Part shown: piece by piece, positions 26,370 to 34,454 of the stretch
How the letters are laid out: each line of letters starts with the position of its first letter
Position numbering within the stretch: position 1 is the first letter of the stretch
Assembly: GCF_900129385.1 (NCBI RefSeq)
Contig: NZ_FQVO01000007.1
Location: 124,001-188,000, forward strand
Source: Chryseobacterium takakiae
Lineage (GTDB): Bacteria; Bacteroidota; Bacteroidia; Flavobacteriales; Weeksellaceae
DNA: 64,000 nucleotides
Direction of reading: 5' to 3'
The notes under the pieces: model-generated
Told to the model about the DNA's origin: nothing
Database searches by the model: none
The model's input: only the letters and a program-made list of their open reading frames with translations
Position numbers and translations under genes: made by a program

Positions 26370-26933
26370 TTATTTGGTTGAACGGGTAAGTTCTACGGAG
26401 AATCTTGCCATACAGTTGTCTACAGCTATTGTTCTCGTACCTCTGATTTTGTTTGGTGAAATTTCATTCAGCAAAACATTCATTTCTACCTGTTTTTTTG
26501 AAGTGGAATCTGTTTTATAATTGAGTTTGATCTCGTTGTTTTCAAATTTCCCGGAGTATATTCTTACCAAATTGTTATTATTGATAATTTTAGTGGAAAG
26601 CTGCAAAGAATCGCTGTCGAATTCCCAGGTATCAGTACGCTGATCTCCAACCACATAATCGTTACAATTGGATTCTGTGCAGATTACTTTTCCTGTCCAT
26701 GCACCGGCAACCTCTTTTGGCCAGACTGTAATTTTTATGGAATCTTTTTTTGAGAAAATGCTGTCTCTCATCTTTAAAAGTGATTGATATTCAGATTCTT
26801 TCTGGGCAAATTGTTTTTCTTTTTCCAGCAACTGTTTTTCTCTCATCATAAGATCAGTTTCCTTTTTTTTATCGTCACAGGCAACTAAAAGAAATGAAAT
26901 CGTAATGATAATAAATAGTACGTTTTTAAGCAT
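26370..26933 (-). CDS. putative lipoprotein upstream of antiporter
   Basis: This 187-residue protein has a lipobox FLLVAC (Cys19). A Lys/Glu/Gln-rich heptad region (about 24-68, for example REKQLLEKEKQFAQKESEY) follows and is likely to be a coiled coil. The C-terminal globular part contains VAGAWTGKVICTESNCNDYVVG with two Cys that may pair, and RGTRTIAVDNCMARFSVELT with another Cys. I do not recognise the family. It is the first gene of a two-gene unit with the cation/proton antiporter and could be an envelope partner or sensor for it; that is inference from spacing only. Confidence 0.7.
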   Translation of the reverse strand: MLKNVLFIIITISFLLVACDDKKKETDLMMREKQLLEKEKQFAQKESEYQSLLKMRDSIFSKKDSIKITVWPKEVAGAWTGKVICTESNCNDYVVGDQRTDTWEFDSDSLQLSTKIINNNNLVRIYSGKFENNEIKLNYKTDSTSKKQVEMNVLLNEISPNKIRGTRTIAVDNCMARFSVELTRSTK

Positions 26934-27027
26934 ATTGTAATTTTGGGTTAAACAATATAATAAAAAATGAGGAAAATAAGAAATTATGAAGGCCCAAATC
27001 CTTATGTAGATCTTTATCGGAAGCTTT

Positions 27028-27936
27028 TTATTTAACCAATTTGTGCCTCTTAAACATTTCCCGATTGTAATTGATCACAAACACCCCAAGAATGATCAGA
27101 CCTGCGGCAATGATAAATTTAGCAGAAATATCTTCCTTAAGAAGCAGCCAGCTTAAGAATATGGAAATAATGGTATTTACATACGCCAGGATGGAAACCT
27201 GAACCGGTGAAACTCTCGTTAAGGCATAATGATAAGCAAAAAAAGCGGCTACGGAACCAAATAAAGATAAATATAACATGGCCGAAACACTTTTCAGTGA
27301 CCAGTTCCCGAAATTATAATCTTCGGTGAATAAAAAAGCGAATATAATCTGAATGATTCCGGCAAAAGCAAACTGATAAAAAAGGTTTAATGAAATATTT
27401 TTACTCTGGATATTCATCTTTTTTGTGAAAATAGTTCCGGAAGCCCAACCTAAAATACCACAAAACAGAAGAAAAATCCCAAATCTGTACTCCGGAATCG
27501 CAAGATCATGGATGCCGTCCCAGAAGATGAATGTTATTCCTCCGAAACACAATGATACCCCGATAAGAGCCCTGAAGGTAAACTTCTGTAAACCTAATGA
27601 CACGCTTCCAAGAAATACGATAATGGGTGATGTGGCACTGATTAAAGAAGTAAGGCTGCTGGTAAGTGTTTCCTCTGCAACCGTTGTTAATCCGTTGGCA
27701 ACGATCAGCATTAATGATGAAAAAACAAGCTGATAACCCAGATTTTTCCAGCCGATCCACTGGAACTGTCTTCTGTACAAAAGTATCATAAGCATGATGA
27801 CAGAAGCCAGAAACTGACGGATTCCCGCTACAAACCATGCTGGGATAGTTTCAACGGCAACCCGGATGGATAAAAAAGTAGTTCCCCAGACAATTGCAAC
27901 AGTCAGAATTGCGAGCGTAAGTTTATAATCTTTCAA
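27028..27936 (-). CDS. EamA/DMT family transporter
   Basis: This 302-residue inner-membrane protein has ten predicted spans in two homologous halves. The first half begins LTLAILTVAIVWGTTFLSIRV (about 5-25), the typical start of an EamA domain. The second begins near FLLFCGILGWASGTIFTKKM (about 155) and ends with ISAKFIIAAGLIILGVFVIN. These drug/metabolite transporters export amino acids, nucleosides or metabolites; the substrate cannot be read. The gene is monocistronic and divergent from purE, and I see no regulator beside it. Confidence 0.92.
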   Translation of the reverse strand: MKDYKLTLAILTVAIVWGTTFLSIRVAVETIPAWFVAGIRQFLASVIMLMILLYRRQFQWIGWKNLGYQLVFSSLMLIVANGLTTVAEETLTSSLTSLISATSPIIVFLGSVSLGLQKFTFRALIGVSLCFGGITFIFWDGIHDLAIPEYRFGIFLLFCGILGWASGTIFTKKMNIQSKNISLNLFYQFAFAGIIQIIFAFLFTEDYNFGNWSLKSVSAMLYLSLFGSVAAFFAYHYALTRVSPVQVSILAYVNTIISIFLSWLLLKEDISAKFIIAAGLIILGVFVINYNREMFKRHKLVK

Positions 27937-28030
27937 AATGTGGTTGTATGGTTAGCAAAAATACTTAATTTAAAATTGAATGCCTTTTAAGACAGCGCAT
28001 GCCGTTGATAGGAACAACTTTTGCGCCTTT

Positions 28031-28061
28031 TTGCATGGAGCTTATTAATTTTTTATCTTTG
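28031..28061 (+). promoter_or_regulatory. purE promoter
   Basis: TTG at 28031-28033, a 20-bp spacer and TATCTTTG at 28054-28061 match the Bacteroidetes consensus. The ATG of purE is at 28082, giving a leader of roughly 15 bases. Confidence 0.55.
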
Positions 28062-28081
28062 AGGATCTAATAAACAGAAGA

Positions 28082-28585
28082 ATGGTAGGAATTATTATGG
28101 GAAGTCAGAGCGACTTGCCGATCATGGAACAGGCTGCAAATTTTTTAAAATCTTTGGATATTCCGTATGAGCTGACGGTAGTTTCCGCACACAGAACGCC
28201 GGAAAGAATGTTCGATTATGCCAAAACAGCCAAAGAAAGAGGCCTGAAAGTAATTGTTGCCGGAGCAGGCGGGGCTGCACATCTTCCGGGAATGGTGGCA
28301 AGTTGTACAACATTACCTGTGATTGGAGTTCCTATTTTATCAAGTAATTCTATTGACGGATGGGATTCTGTCTTGTCAATTCTTCAGATGCCGGGCGGAA
28401 TTCCTGTGGCAACTGTTGCTTTGAATGGTGCTTTGAATGCCGGAATTTTAGCTGCAAAAATTATAGGAAGCTCAGACGCGTCGGTGGCTGAAAATCTTCA
28501 GAAATATCAGGATTCCCTGAAAGATAAAGTATTGGGAACGGTTGATGATATTAAAGCACAGCATCCTAATCATTTTGATCAGTAA
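28082..28585 (+). CDS. purE: N5-CAIR mutase
   Basis: PurE converts N5-CAIR to CAIR in purine synthesis, following PurK. This 167-residue protein begins with VGIIMGSQSDLPIMEQA (class I start). It contains SAHRTPERMFDYA, whose His is the catalytic residue in E. coli PurE (H45), and then AGAGGAAHLPGMVAS, the CO2/substrate loop. The length is that of class I enzymes, which form octamers. The gene has its own promoter and a strong bidirectional terminator, so it is not in an operon with purK here. Confidence 0.95.
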   Translation: MVGIIMGSQSDLPIMEQAANFLKSLDIPYELTVVSAHRTPERMFDYAKTAKERGLKVIVAGAGGAAHLPGMVASCTTLPVIGVPILSSNSIDGWDSVLSILQMPGGIPVATVALNGALNAGILAAKIIGSSDASVAENLQKYQDSLKDKVLGTVDDIKAQHPNHFDQ

Positions 28586-28597
28586 CAGATAATGATA

Positions 28598-28639
28598 AAT
28601 CAATCTGGGCCCACGAAAATCGTGAGCCCAGATTGATTT
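28598..28639. terminator. bidirectional intrinsic terminator
   Basis: A stem of at least 13 bp (AATCAATCTGGGC with its complement, 28598-28638) has a 4-bp inner stem. It lies between the convergent purE and BspA-like genes with A/T tracts on both sides. Confidence 0.85.
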
Positions 28640-30018
28640 TATTGCCTTATGAATTTGAAGGTTTTAGTTTCATTTTTAGATTTCAGCTGCAGAATATAGT
28701 TGCCGGATTCTAAATTTTGAACGTCTATTCTTCCCTTATCCGGAATTCCCCTTTTAACAACTCTTCCGCTCATATCAATGATGGAAAAATGTTCAGCATC
28801 AAAGTTTTTTATATGAATAAAGTCGGTGGCAGGATTTGGATAGATACCGATTGTATCTCTAAAATGGTTTTCTGAAGTGGATAACAATTGTTCGCACTCC
28901 GCACTGTAAACATCTCCTGATAACAGCCACCCTTTGTTGTTCATTAAATAATTTCTGGCGATTACGGATGATGAAGAGCTGTAGATAAGCGATGCAACAC
29001 TATTCAAATTAATCCCTGAAGGAGTAATGGAATTGTTTGCCCATCCTTCCAATGTATCTCCGTAGTTTGCGCAATCCATTCCCGAATTGGCGATCATATT
29101 TGTGGCTGCAGAAAGTACGCCCAAATTCCATCTTCCTAAGCTGTAATTAAATGTGACTGCCTCCTCTAATATGGACCTCATATCTGTAACTTTTGAGGTA
29201 TTCCAGTCTGTAATATCCTGGTTGAACTCCGAACAGATATGCAACATATGCATCATGCTGGTAACGTTTGAAGTGTTCCAGTTTCCTATGGGCTGATTAA
29301 ATTTTGGAAGATAGTGGAACATCCAGTCCATATTGGTAACATTCGAGACATTCCAGTTTCCAATCGGTTGGTTGAAGTTTCCTGCACTCGCGAATAAATG
29401 ACTCATATTGGTTACGGATGAAGTGTCCCAAAGATTAAACGAAGGATTTCCTATGAGGGATGTACATTTGTTGAACATCGCTACCATGCTTGTTACTGAT
29501 GATAGATCCGGAATGTCGGTTGCTGTTATATCTAAGTTTGTACAGTCGGAAAATGCCCATTCCATATTTGCCCATTGAATGTTTCCCCATTGTGAAACTT
29601 CTAATATTTTTTTTGTATCTCCATTGAAAGACAAAATGTTAGGTATTTTGAGGCTTGGCGAAATGAATGCCGTGTTTGGAAATTTTATCGTATGAAAATT
29701 TCCGTTACCATTCCTGATTTTAACCTTGTAAGTAGCATCTGCGGGATTCGGATTAAGAGGTGTTCCGAAATCGATAAGAAAATGATCTGCGGAAGTTACT
29801 GTAAAACTATTGTTGTGTGCCGGAAATCCTATCTCTTCCCAAGATACATTGAAATTGTTCCCTGCTCCGGGAAACCAGATCTGATTAACCGTAGAACCGG
29901 ATCCTGAAAAAACCGTTGTACTTTGGTTGCTGGGTTTCCAGATGGTGATAAACTCATTCTGAGCTTCTAATGTTTGACAAAAAATCAGACATAATAAAGT
30001 AACGATATATTTTAACAT
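28639..30018 (-). CDS. BspA-like (DUF285) surface protein with T9SS sorting tail
   Basis: This 459-residue protein has a signal peptide ending at LEAQ (about residue 20). The region from about 100 to 340 holds BspA/DUF285 repeats of roughly 25 residues built around N-x-W-[ND]-[TV]-S-x-V-T-x-M. The clearest are QPIGNWNVSNVTNMDWMFHY and QPIGNWNTSNVTSMMHM. The last 75 residues form a type A sorting domain (IYPNPATDFIHI, then SGNYILQL and a final KTFKFIRQ), so the type IX system exports it to the surface. Such proteins often bind host or matrix molecules. A paralogue is encoded 21 bp upstream. The binding target is unknown. Confidence 0.9.
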   Translation of the reverse strand: MLKYIVTLLCLIFCQTLEAQNEFITIWKPSNQSTTVFSGSGSTVNQIWFPGAGNNFNVSWEEIGFPAHNNSFTVTSADHFLIDFGTPLNPNPADATYKVKIRNGNGNFHTIKFPNTAFISPSLKIPNILSFNGDTKKILEVSQWGNIQWANMEWAFSDCTNLDITATDIPDLSSVTSMVAMFNKCTSLIGNPSFNLWDTSSVTNMSHLFASAGNFNQPIGNWNVSNVTNMDWMFHYLPKFNQPIGNWNTSNVTSMMHMLHICSEFNQDITDWNTSKVTDMRSILEEAVTFNYSLGRWNLGVLSAATNMIANSGMDCANYGDTLEGWANNSITPSGINLNSVASLIYSSSSSVIARNYLMNNKGWLLSGDVYSAECEQLLSTSENHFRDTIGIYPNPATDFIHIKNFDAEHFSIIDMSGRVVKRGIPDKGRIDVQNLESGNYILQLKSKNETKTFKFIRQ

Positions 30019-30039
30019 AAGTAATATTTAAGGGTAATT

Positions 30040-31593
30040 TTATTCTTTAATGAATTTGTAAGCCTGAACTTTATCTTTTGTAACGATCTGTAAAATGTAA
30101 TTTCCTTTTGATAAAGTGCTGATGTTGATGATTTCATTTTCTATCTTTCCTTCCCTGAGTAACCTTCCGGATGCATCAATAATTCTGAATTTTTCAGCGT
30201 CATGTAGATGTTCTGTATGGATATTATCTTTCGCGGGATTAGGATAAATTGAAGTTGCTTTTGTATTCTTAATATCGGAGGTTGCCAGAAAACAGCTTCC
30301 AACTGAGTCTCCTGAAATGATCCAGTTTTTATTATTAATCAGAAAGTCTCTTTCGTTAACAATATTTGAGGCGTATTTTGCCGGCATTGTAGATCCCAGG
30401 TTGACATTGTTTGCCGTATTGGGATTGTTTGCCCAGGCTACAAGTGTTTTACTGTAGTTGTTGCAGTCGATAGCAGTATTTACAATCATGCTTGAAGCAT
30501 CGCTCACTGATGCTAAATTCCAGTTTTCGAATGACTGATTATAGCTTGATGCCTCTGTTAAAAAAGTATTTATCGTTGTAACGTTACTTACATTCCAGGA
30601 GTTTAAATTTTGGTTGAATGAGGTACAGCCATGGAATACGTGTGCCATATTTGTAACATTTGCTGTGTTCCACATATTTAAAGGCTGATTAAATACGGGA
30701 ATCATATGAAACATAAAATGCATATCCTGAAGACTTGAGGTATTCCAATTATCCAATCGCTGATTGAAGCTTACACATTGACCAAACATCCAGGCCATAT
30801 TGGTAACTTTTGAAACATCCCAATTGTTTACACTTTGATTGAATGCTGCTCTTCCGGCCAGCATATAACCCATATCTGTAGCTGAAGAAGTATTCCAGTT
30901 TCCTATAAAGGGTGAATTGAACTGATGAGGAATAGTAGAAGTGCTTGTAAGGCATGAAAACATAAAGCTGAAGTTTTTAACTTTAGAAGTATTCCAGTTT
31001 TGCATAGAAGGAGCTCCTGTAAATTGCGGAGTTCCAAAAAACATAAAGGATGCATCTGTAACAGCGTTAAGGTTTGGGCTGTCTGTTGCAGTAAGCTGCA
31101 TGGATTGGCAATTGGTAAAAGCAGAATTCATAGAGATCCATGAGATGTCTCCCCATTGTTCTATTTCTGTTATTTTATCAGCGCTGCCAAACATTTGCCA
31201 TATTGGTATAACCAGTTCTGCAGCATTAAATAACTGAGCTGTTCCAAATTTTATTTGTCTGAAAACACCGTTTCCGTTGGACACTTTTACTCTGTAGGTT
31301 GCACCGGAAGAATCCCCGCTTGATGTTCCGAAATCAATTAAAACCTGATTCGTAGAGGTTACATTGGTCATAATTCCGTTGTGAAGCGGATAACCAATTT
31401 CTTCCCACTCTATTGTATAGTTTTCTCCGTTCCCGGGAAACCAGATTTGGTTTGAATTTGCCTGAAAAGGAGCGTCTACAGTTACACTGGGATTTGAAAC
31501 AAGGCCAGGTTGCCAAATAGTGATAAACTCATTCTGTGCTTTTGTAATATGAAAGAAGAAAATACAGATTGTAATGAGTAAAAATTTTTTCAT
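30040..31593 (-). CDS. BspA-like (DUF285) surface protein with T9SS sorting tail
   Basis: This 517-residue protein is a longer paralogue of the next gene in the operon. It shares the opening AQNEFITIWQPG, a conserved N-terminal domain (LVIPIWQMFGSADKITEIEQ), and repeats such as WNTSSATDMGYMLAGRAAFN and NTANVTNMAHVFHGCTSFNQ. It has more repeats than its partner, which accounts for the extra length. The C-terminus is a type A sorting domain (IYPNPAKDNIHTEHL, KGNYILQIVTKD). The signal peptide ends near KAQ (residue 20). It is first in a two-gene unit and was probably duplicated locally. It is predicted to be displayed on the cell surface through the T9SS. Confidence 0.9.
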   Translation of the reverse strand: MKKFLLITICIFFFHITKAQNEFITIWQPGLVSNPSVTVDAPFQANSNQIWFPGNGENYTIEWEEIGYPLHNGIMTNVTSTNQVLIDFGTSSGDSSGATYRVKVSNGNGVFRQIKFGTAQLFNAAELVIPIWQMFGSADKITEIEQWGDISWISMNSAFTNCQSMQLTATDSPNLNAVTDASFMFFGTPQFTGAPSMQNWNTSKVKNFSFMFSCLTSTSTIPHQFNSPFIGNWNTSSATDMGYMLAGRAAFNQSVNNWDVSKVTNMAWMFGQCVSFNQRLDNWNTSSLQDMHFMFHMIPVFNQPLNMWNTANVTNMAHVFHGCTSFNQNLNSWNVSNVTTINTFLTEASSYNQSFENWNLASVSDASSMIVNTAIDCNNYSKTLVAWANNPNTANNVNLGSTMPAKYASNIVNERDFLINNKNWIISGDSVGSCFLATSDIKNTKATSIYPNPAKDNIHTEHLHDAEKFRIIDASGRLLREGKIENEIINISTLSKGNYILQIVTKDKVQAYKFIKE

Positions 31594-31768
31594 AGTTATA
31601 TAATTTGGTGTGAGAAATTACGAAATGTAATTTTTATCAATATAAATATTTAATTAATATTGTTATTTTGACTAATTTTTATTATTAAATATTTTTTATT
31701 AAAAGCAAATGTAATGTTTTTTTATCAATTCTTTAATTTGTGAATTAAAATAATATGAAAATAAAATA

Positions 31769-31786
31769 CTCATCAAATTTGATGAG
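31769..31786. terminator. palindrome, possible terminator
   Basis: CTCATCAAATTTGATGAG is an 18-bp perfect palindrome in an otherwise AT-rich gap upstream of the BspA-like operon and downstream of the YiaA/B gene. The minus strand continues into TATTTTATTTT, so it could terminate that gene; a regulator site is the alternative. Confidence 0.4.
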
Positions 31787-31813
31787 CATCGGATGATTGA
31801 ATAAACAGACAGA

Positions 31814-32206
31814 TTAATCTTCTATCATATTGTCCCTTGTATTCTTTTGTACGGCAATCGCGCCAAAAAGAGCCAGCAAGAAAGCAAATGCGTAAAACCC
31901 TTTTTCACTTGGAAGGATGGTGGCATTCCAAAGACCTATTGCCAGTAAAACCAAAGATGACAGGGTGGCAAACCAGCAGATTCCGTAATAAATATCGGTT
32001 ACTTTAATATTCTCCAGTCGGTCACGAACGGCCTTCTGTAAAGAAACCACAGCAAATAACCCGTACAAAAGAATGGTGAAATAATAGCCTTTCTCATTAA
32101 GTTCCATTTCCGCTCTGGCAAGTCCAACGATGAAGCCTATCATTCCTGCCCCTAAAGCGACCCAGGACGCTGCCACAAATGCAGTCGATACATTTTGTTT
32201 TTTCAT
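31814..32206 (-). CDS. YiaA/YiaB-family inner membrane protein
   Basis: This 130-residue protein has four predicted spans arranged as two similar pairs. FVAASWVALGAGMIGFIVGL and ICWFATLSSLVLLAIGLWNA begin the pairs, and each pair ends in a repeated pattern (LNEKGYYFTILLYGLFAVVS and PSEKGFYAFAFLLALFGAIA). The duplicated EKG(Y/F)Y motif fits the YiaA/YiaB family. No biochemical function is known to me. It is monocistronic, downstream of ahcY on the same strand with a terminator between. Confidence 0.85.
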   Translation of the reverse strand: MKKQNVSTAFVAASWVALGAGMIGFIVGLARAEMELNEKGYYFTILLYGLFAVVSLQKAVRDRLENIKVTDIYYGICWFATLSSLVLLAIGLWNATILPSEKGFYAFAFLLALFGAIAVQKNTRDNMIED

Positions 32207-32301
32207 GTTATTGTTTTATTAAAGGGCTAAAGATATTAATTTTAATTGAATGCCAACTATAACTTAATTTCTGAAATTTTATTGCTTAATGATAAAAGAA
32301 A

Positions 32302-32323
32302 AACTCTCCTTTTCAGGAGAGTT
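32302..32323 (-). terminator. intrinsic terminator of ahcY
   Basis: AACTCTCCT / AGGAGAGTT with a 4-base loop, followed on the minus strand by TTTCTTTT, lies 24 bp after the ahcY stop. Confidence 0.8.
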
Positions 32324-32346
32324 CTATATATAAAGCGATGAGTTTA

Positions 32347-33663
32347 TTAATATCTGTAATATTCCGGTTTGAAAGGTCCTTCAACATTTACCCCGATATA
32401 ATCAGCCTGTTCCTGAGAAAGCGTTTCCAGTTCAACACTTAATTTCTTAAGGTGAAGGGCGGCTACTTTTTCATCAAGATGCTTTGGAAGCATATATACT
32501 TCATTTTTGTATGCTGCAGAATTATTCCAAAGTTCGATCTGAGCCAATGTTTGGTTTGAGAAAGAATTTGACATTACGAAGCTTGGATGTCCGGTTGCAC
32601 ATCCTAAGTTTACCAATCTACCTTCAGCAAGGATAATAACTTCTTTACCTTCTTCCAGTGTATAGATATCAACCTGTGGTTTTACCTCAGATTTTGTGTG
32701 ACCATAGTTTTCGTTCAGCCAAGCCATATCGATTTCGTTATCGAAGTGGCCGATGTTACAAACGATTGCTTTATCCTTTAATTTTAAGAAATGTTCTTTT
32801 CTTACAATGTTAAAGTTACCTGTAGTGGTGATTACAATATCTGCATTATCAACTACAGTATCAAGTCTTTTAACTTCATATCCGTCCATAGCAGCCTGAA
32901 GCGCACAGATCGGATCAATTTCTGTTACCGTAACAATTGATCCCGCTCCTCTGAAAGATGCAGCAGTACCTTTTCCAACGTCTCCATAACCGCAAACAAC
33001 CACTCTTTTTCCTGCAAGCATGATATCAGTTGCTCTTCTTACAGCATCTACAGCAGATTCTTTACATCCGTATTTGTTATCAAATTTAGATTTGGTTACA
33101 GAATCATTTACATTGATGGCAGGCATTACCAAAGTTCCGTTTTTCATTCTTTCGTAAAGCCTGTGAACACCTGTTGTGGTTTCTTCGGAAAGACCTTTGA
33201 TTTCTTTGGTTAGTTCAGGATATTTATCAAAAACCATGTTTGTTAAATCTCCACCATCATCAAGGATCATATTTAAAGGCTTTCTGTCTTCGCCGAAAAA
33301 TAAAGTCTGTTCAATACACCAGTCGAATTCTTCTGCATTCATACCTTTCCATGCGTATACAGGAATTCCGGCAGCAGCAATAGCCGCAGCAGCGTGATCC
33401 TGAGTGGAAAAAATATTACAAGAAGACCAGGTAACTTCAGCTCCTAGAGCAACCAATGTCTCAATAAGCACAGCTGTCTGAATGGTCATGTGAAGACATC
33501 CTGCAATTCTTGCTCCTTTTAACGGCTGAGAAGGTCCGTATTCTTCACGGATGGCCATAAGACCAGGCATTTCAGCCTCTGCAAGATTAATTTCTTTTCT
33601 TCCCCATTCTGCCAGGGAGATATCCTTAACTTTGTAAGGAAGATATTGTGTTGTAGTACTCAT
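32347..33663 (-). CDS. ahcY: adenosylhomocysteinase
   Basis: This enzyme hydrolyses S-adenosylhomocysteine to adenosine and homocysteine, keeping methylation reactions going. The start at 33663 ([20 protein letters not shown]) gives 438 residues; an ATG 12 codons earlier would add an unlikely hydrophobic tail. The NAD-binding motif [17 protein letters not shown] is at about 220, preceded by the conserved [18 protein letters not shown] and followed by [12 protein letters not shown]. The C-terminal KPEYYRY closes the NAD site. It is cytoplasmic and tetrameric in the family. It is transcribed alone, divergent from the phosphopantetheinyl transferase gene; no riboswitch is visible upstream. Confidence 0.96.
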   Translation of the reverse strand: MSTTTQYLPYKVKDISLAEWGRKEINLAEAEMPGLMAIREEYGPSQPLKGARIAGCLHMTIQTAVLIETLVALGAEVTWSSCNIFSTQDHAAAAIAAAGIPVYAWKGMNAEEFDWCIEQTLFFGEDRKPLNMILDDGGDLTNMVFDKYPELTKEIKGLSEETTTGVHRLYERMKNGTLVMPAINVNDSVTKSKFDNKYGCKESAVDAVRRATDIMLAGKRVVVCGYGDVGKGTAASFRGAGSIVTVTEIDPICALQAAMDGYEVKRLDTVVDNADIVITTTGNFNIVRKEHFLKLKDKAIVCNIGHFDNEIDMAWLNENYGHTKSEVKPQVDIYTLEEGKEVIILAEGRLVNLGCATGHPSFVMSNSFSNQTLAQIELWNNSAAYKNEVYMLPKHLDEKVAALHLKKLSVELETLSQEQADYIGVNVEGPFKPEYYRY

Positions 33664-33839
33664 ATGCAAATGAATAAGTTTAAATTCAATAATATGCAAA
33701 AATACAACTAATAATTAAGATATAAAAACCACATCTTCCGAACTTAAGATAAGTGTTAAATATCATATTAATTTTGAAATTCATCACAGGATATTCCAGC
33801 GTAGAAATTTTCATTAATTTTACACCAATAAATTAATAA

Positions 33840-34454
33840 ATGCCACTTTACCGCGACTTTTCTGATGACAATGCTACAATTCTCGTATGGAAATATGATG
33901 AAACGGAGGATCTTGATATTCATAAACTTCTGGAACCTGAAAATGCAGAGAAAGTAAAAGACTACCATCCCAAGAAGCTGCTCGAAGTTTTAATGGTCCG
34001 CAAACTACTTAAAGGTCTTAAGCCAAACTCGAAAATTTTATATAATGAAAGAGAGCCGTTTCTTTCTCCGAAGGATGCCGAAATCTCCATCACCCATTCT
34101 TTTCCTTTTGCAGCAATAGCTATTTCTAAAAATAAGATAGGAATTGATATTGAGAAATTTAATCCTAAAATTCTCAGGGTAATTGATAAATTCACCTATG
34201 AAAATGAAAGAGGATTCATTCCTTTTGATAATGAAGTAACGTTTTACACCATTATCTGGAGCGTGAAGGAAAGCATGTATAAAATCCATCATTCCAAGCA
34301 CTGGTCACTAAAAAAGCATTATGAAGTAAAACCTTTTGAACTGAAGCATCTCCATAATATCAAATGCCGGGTGCATGATGATACCATGTCTGATGAATTT
34401 AAAGCCAGGGTAGAATTTTTCGATGAATATTGTTTTACGATTGTTGAGGAATAA
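33840..34454 (+). CDS. 4'-phosphopantetheinyl transferase superfamily protein
   Basis: This 204-residue protein has the Sfp-type magnesium and CoA site split over two motifs: KIGIDIEKFNPK (about residues 98-109) and WSVKESMYK (about 140-148), whose Glu and Lys are catalytic. The upstream ISITHSFPFAAIAIS segment fits the acyl-carrier-binding strand. It is shorter than classic Sfp enzymes (about 225) but complete in its motifs. It transfers phosphopantetheine to a carrier protein; no polyketide or flexirubin cluster is nearby, so the carrier is unknown. The 3' end overlaps the convergent FUSC-family gene by 20 bp. Confidence 0.88.
   Translation: MPLYRDFSDDNATILVWKYDETEDLDIHKLLEPENAEKVKDYHPKKLLEVLMVRKLLKGLKPNSKILYNEREPFLSPKDAEISITHSFPFAAIAISKNKIGIDIEKFNPKILRVIDKFTYENERGFIPFDNEVTFYTIIWSVKESMYKIHHSKHWSLKKHYEVKPFELKHLHNIKCRVHDDTMSDEFKARVEFFDEYCFTIVEE

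Noticed and set aside
33664..33839. S-adenosylmethionine or SAH riboswitch before ahcY
   Set aside because: The gap is short and AT-rich and I find no convincing paired stems of a known SAM or SAH riboswitch.
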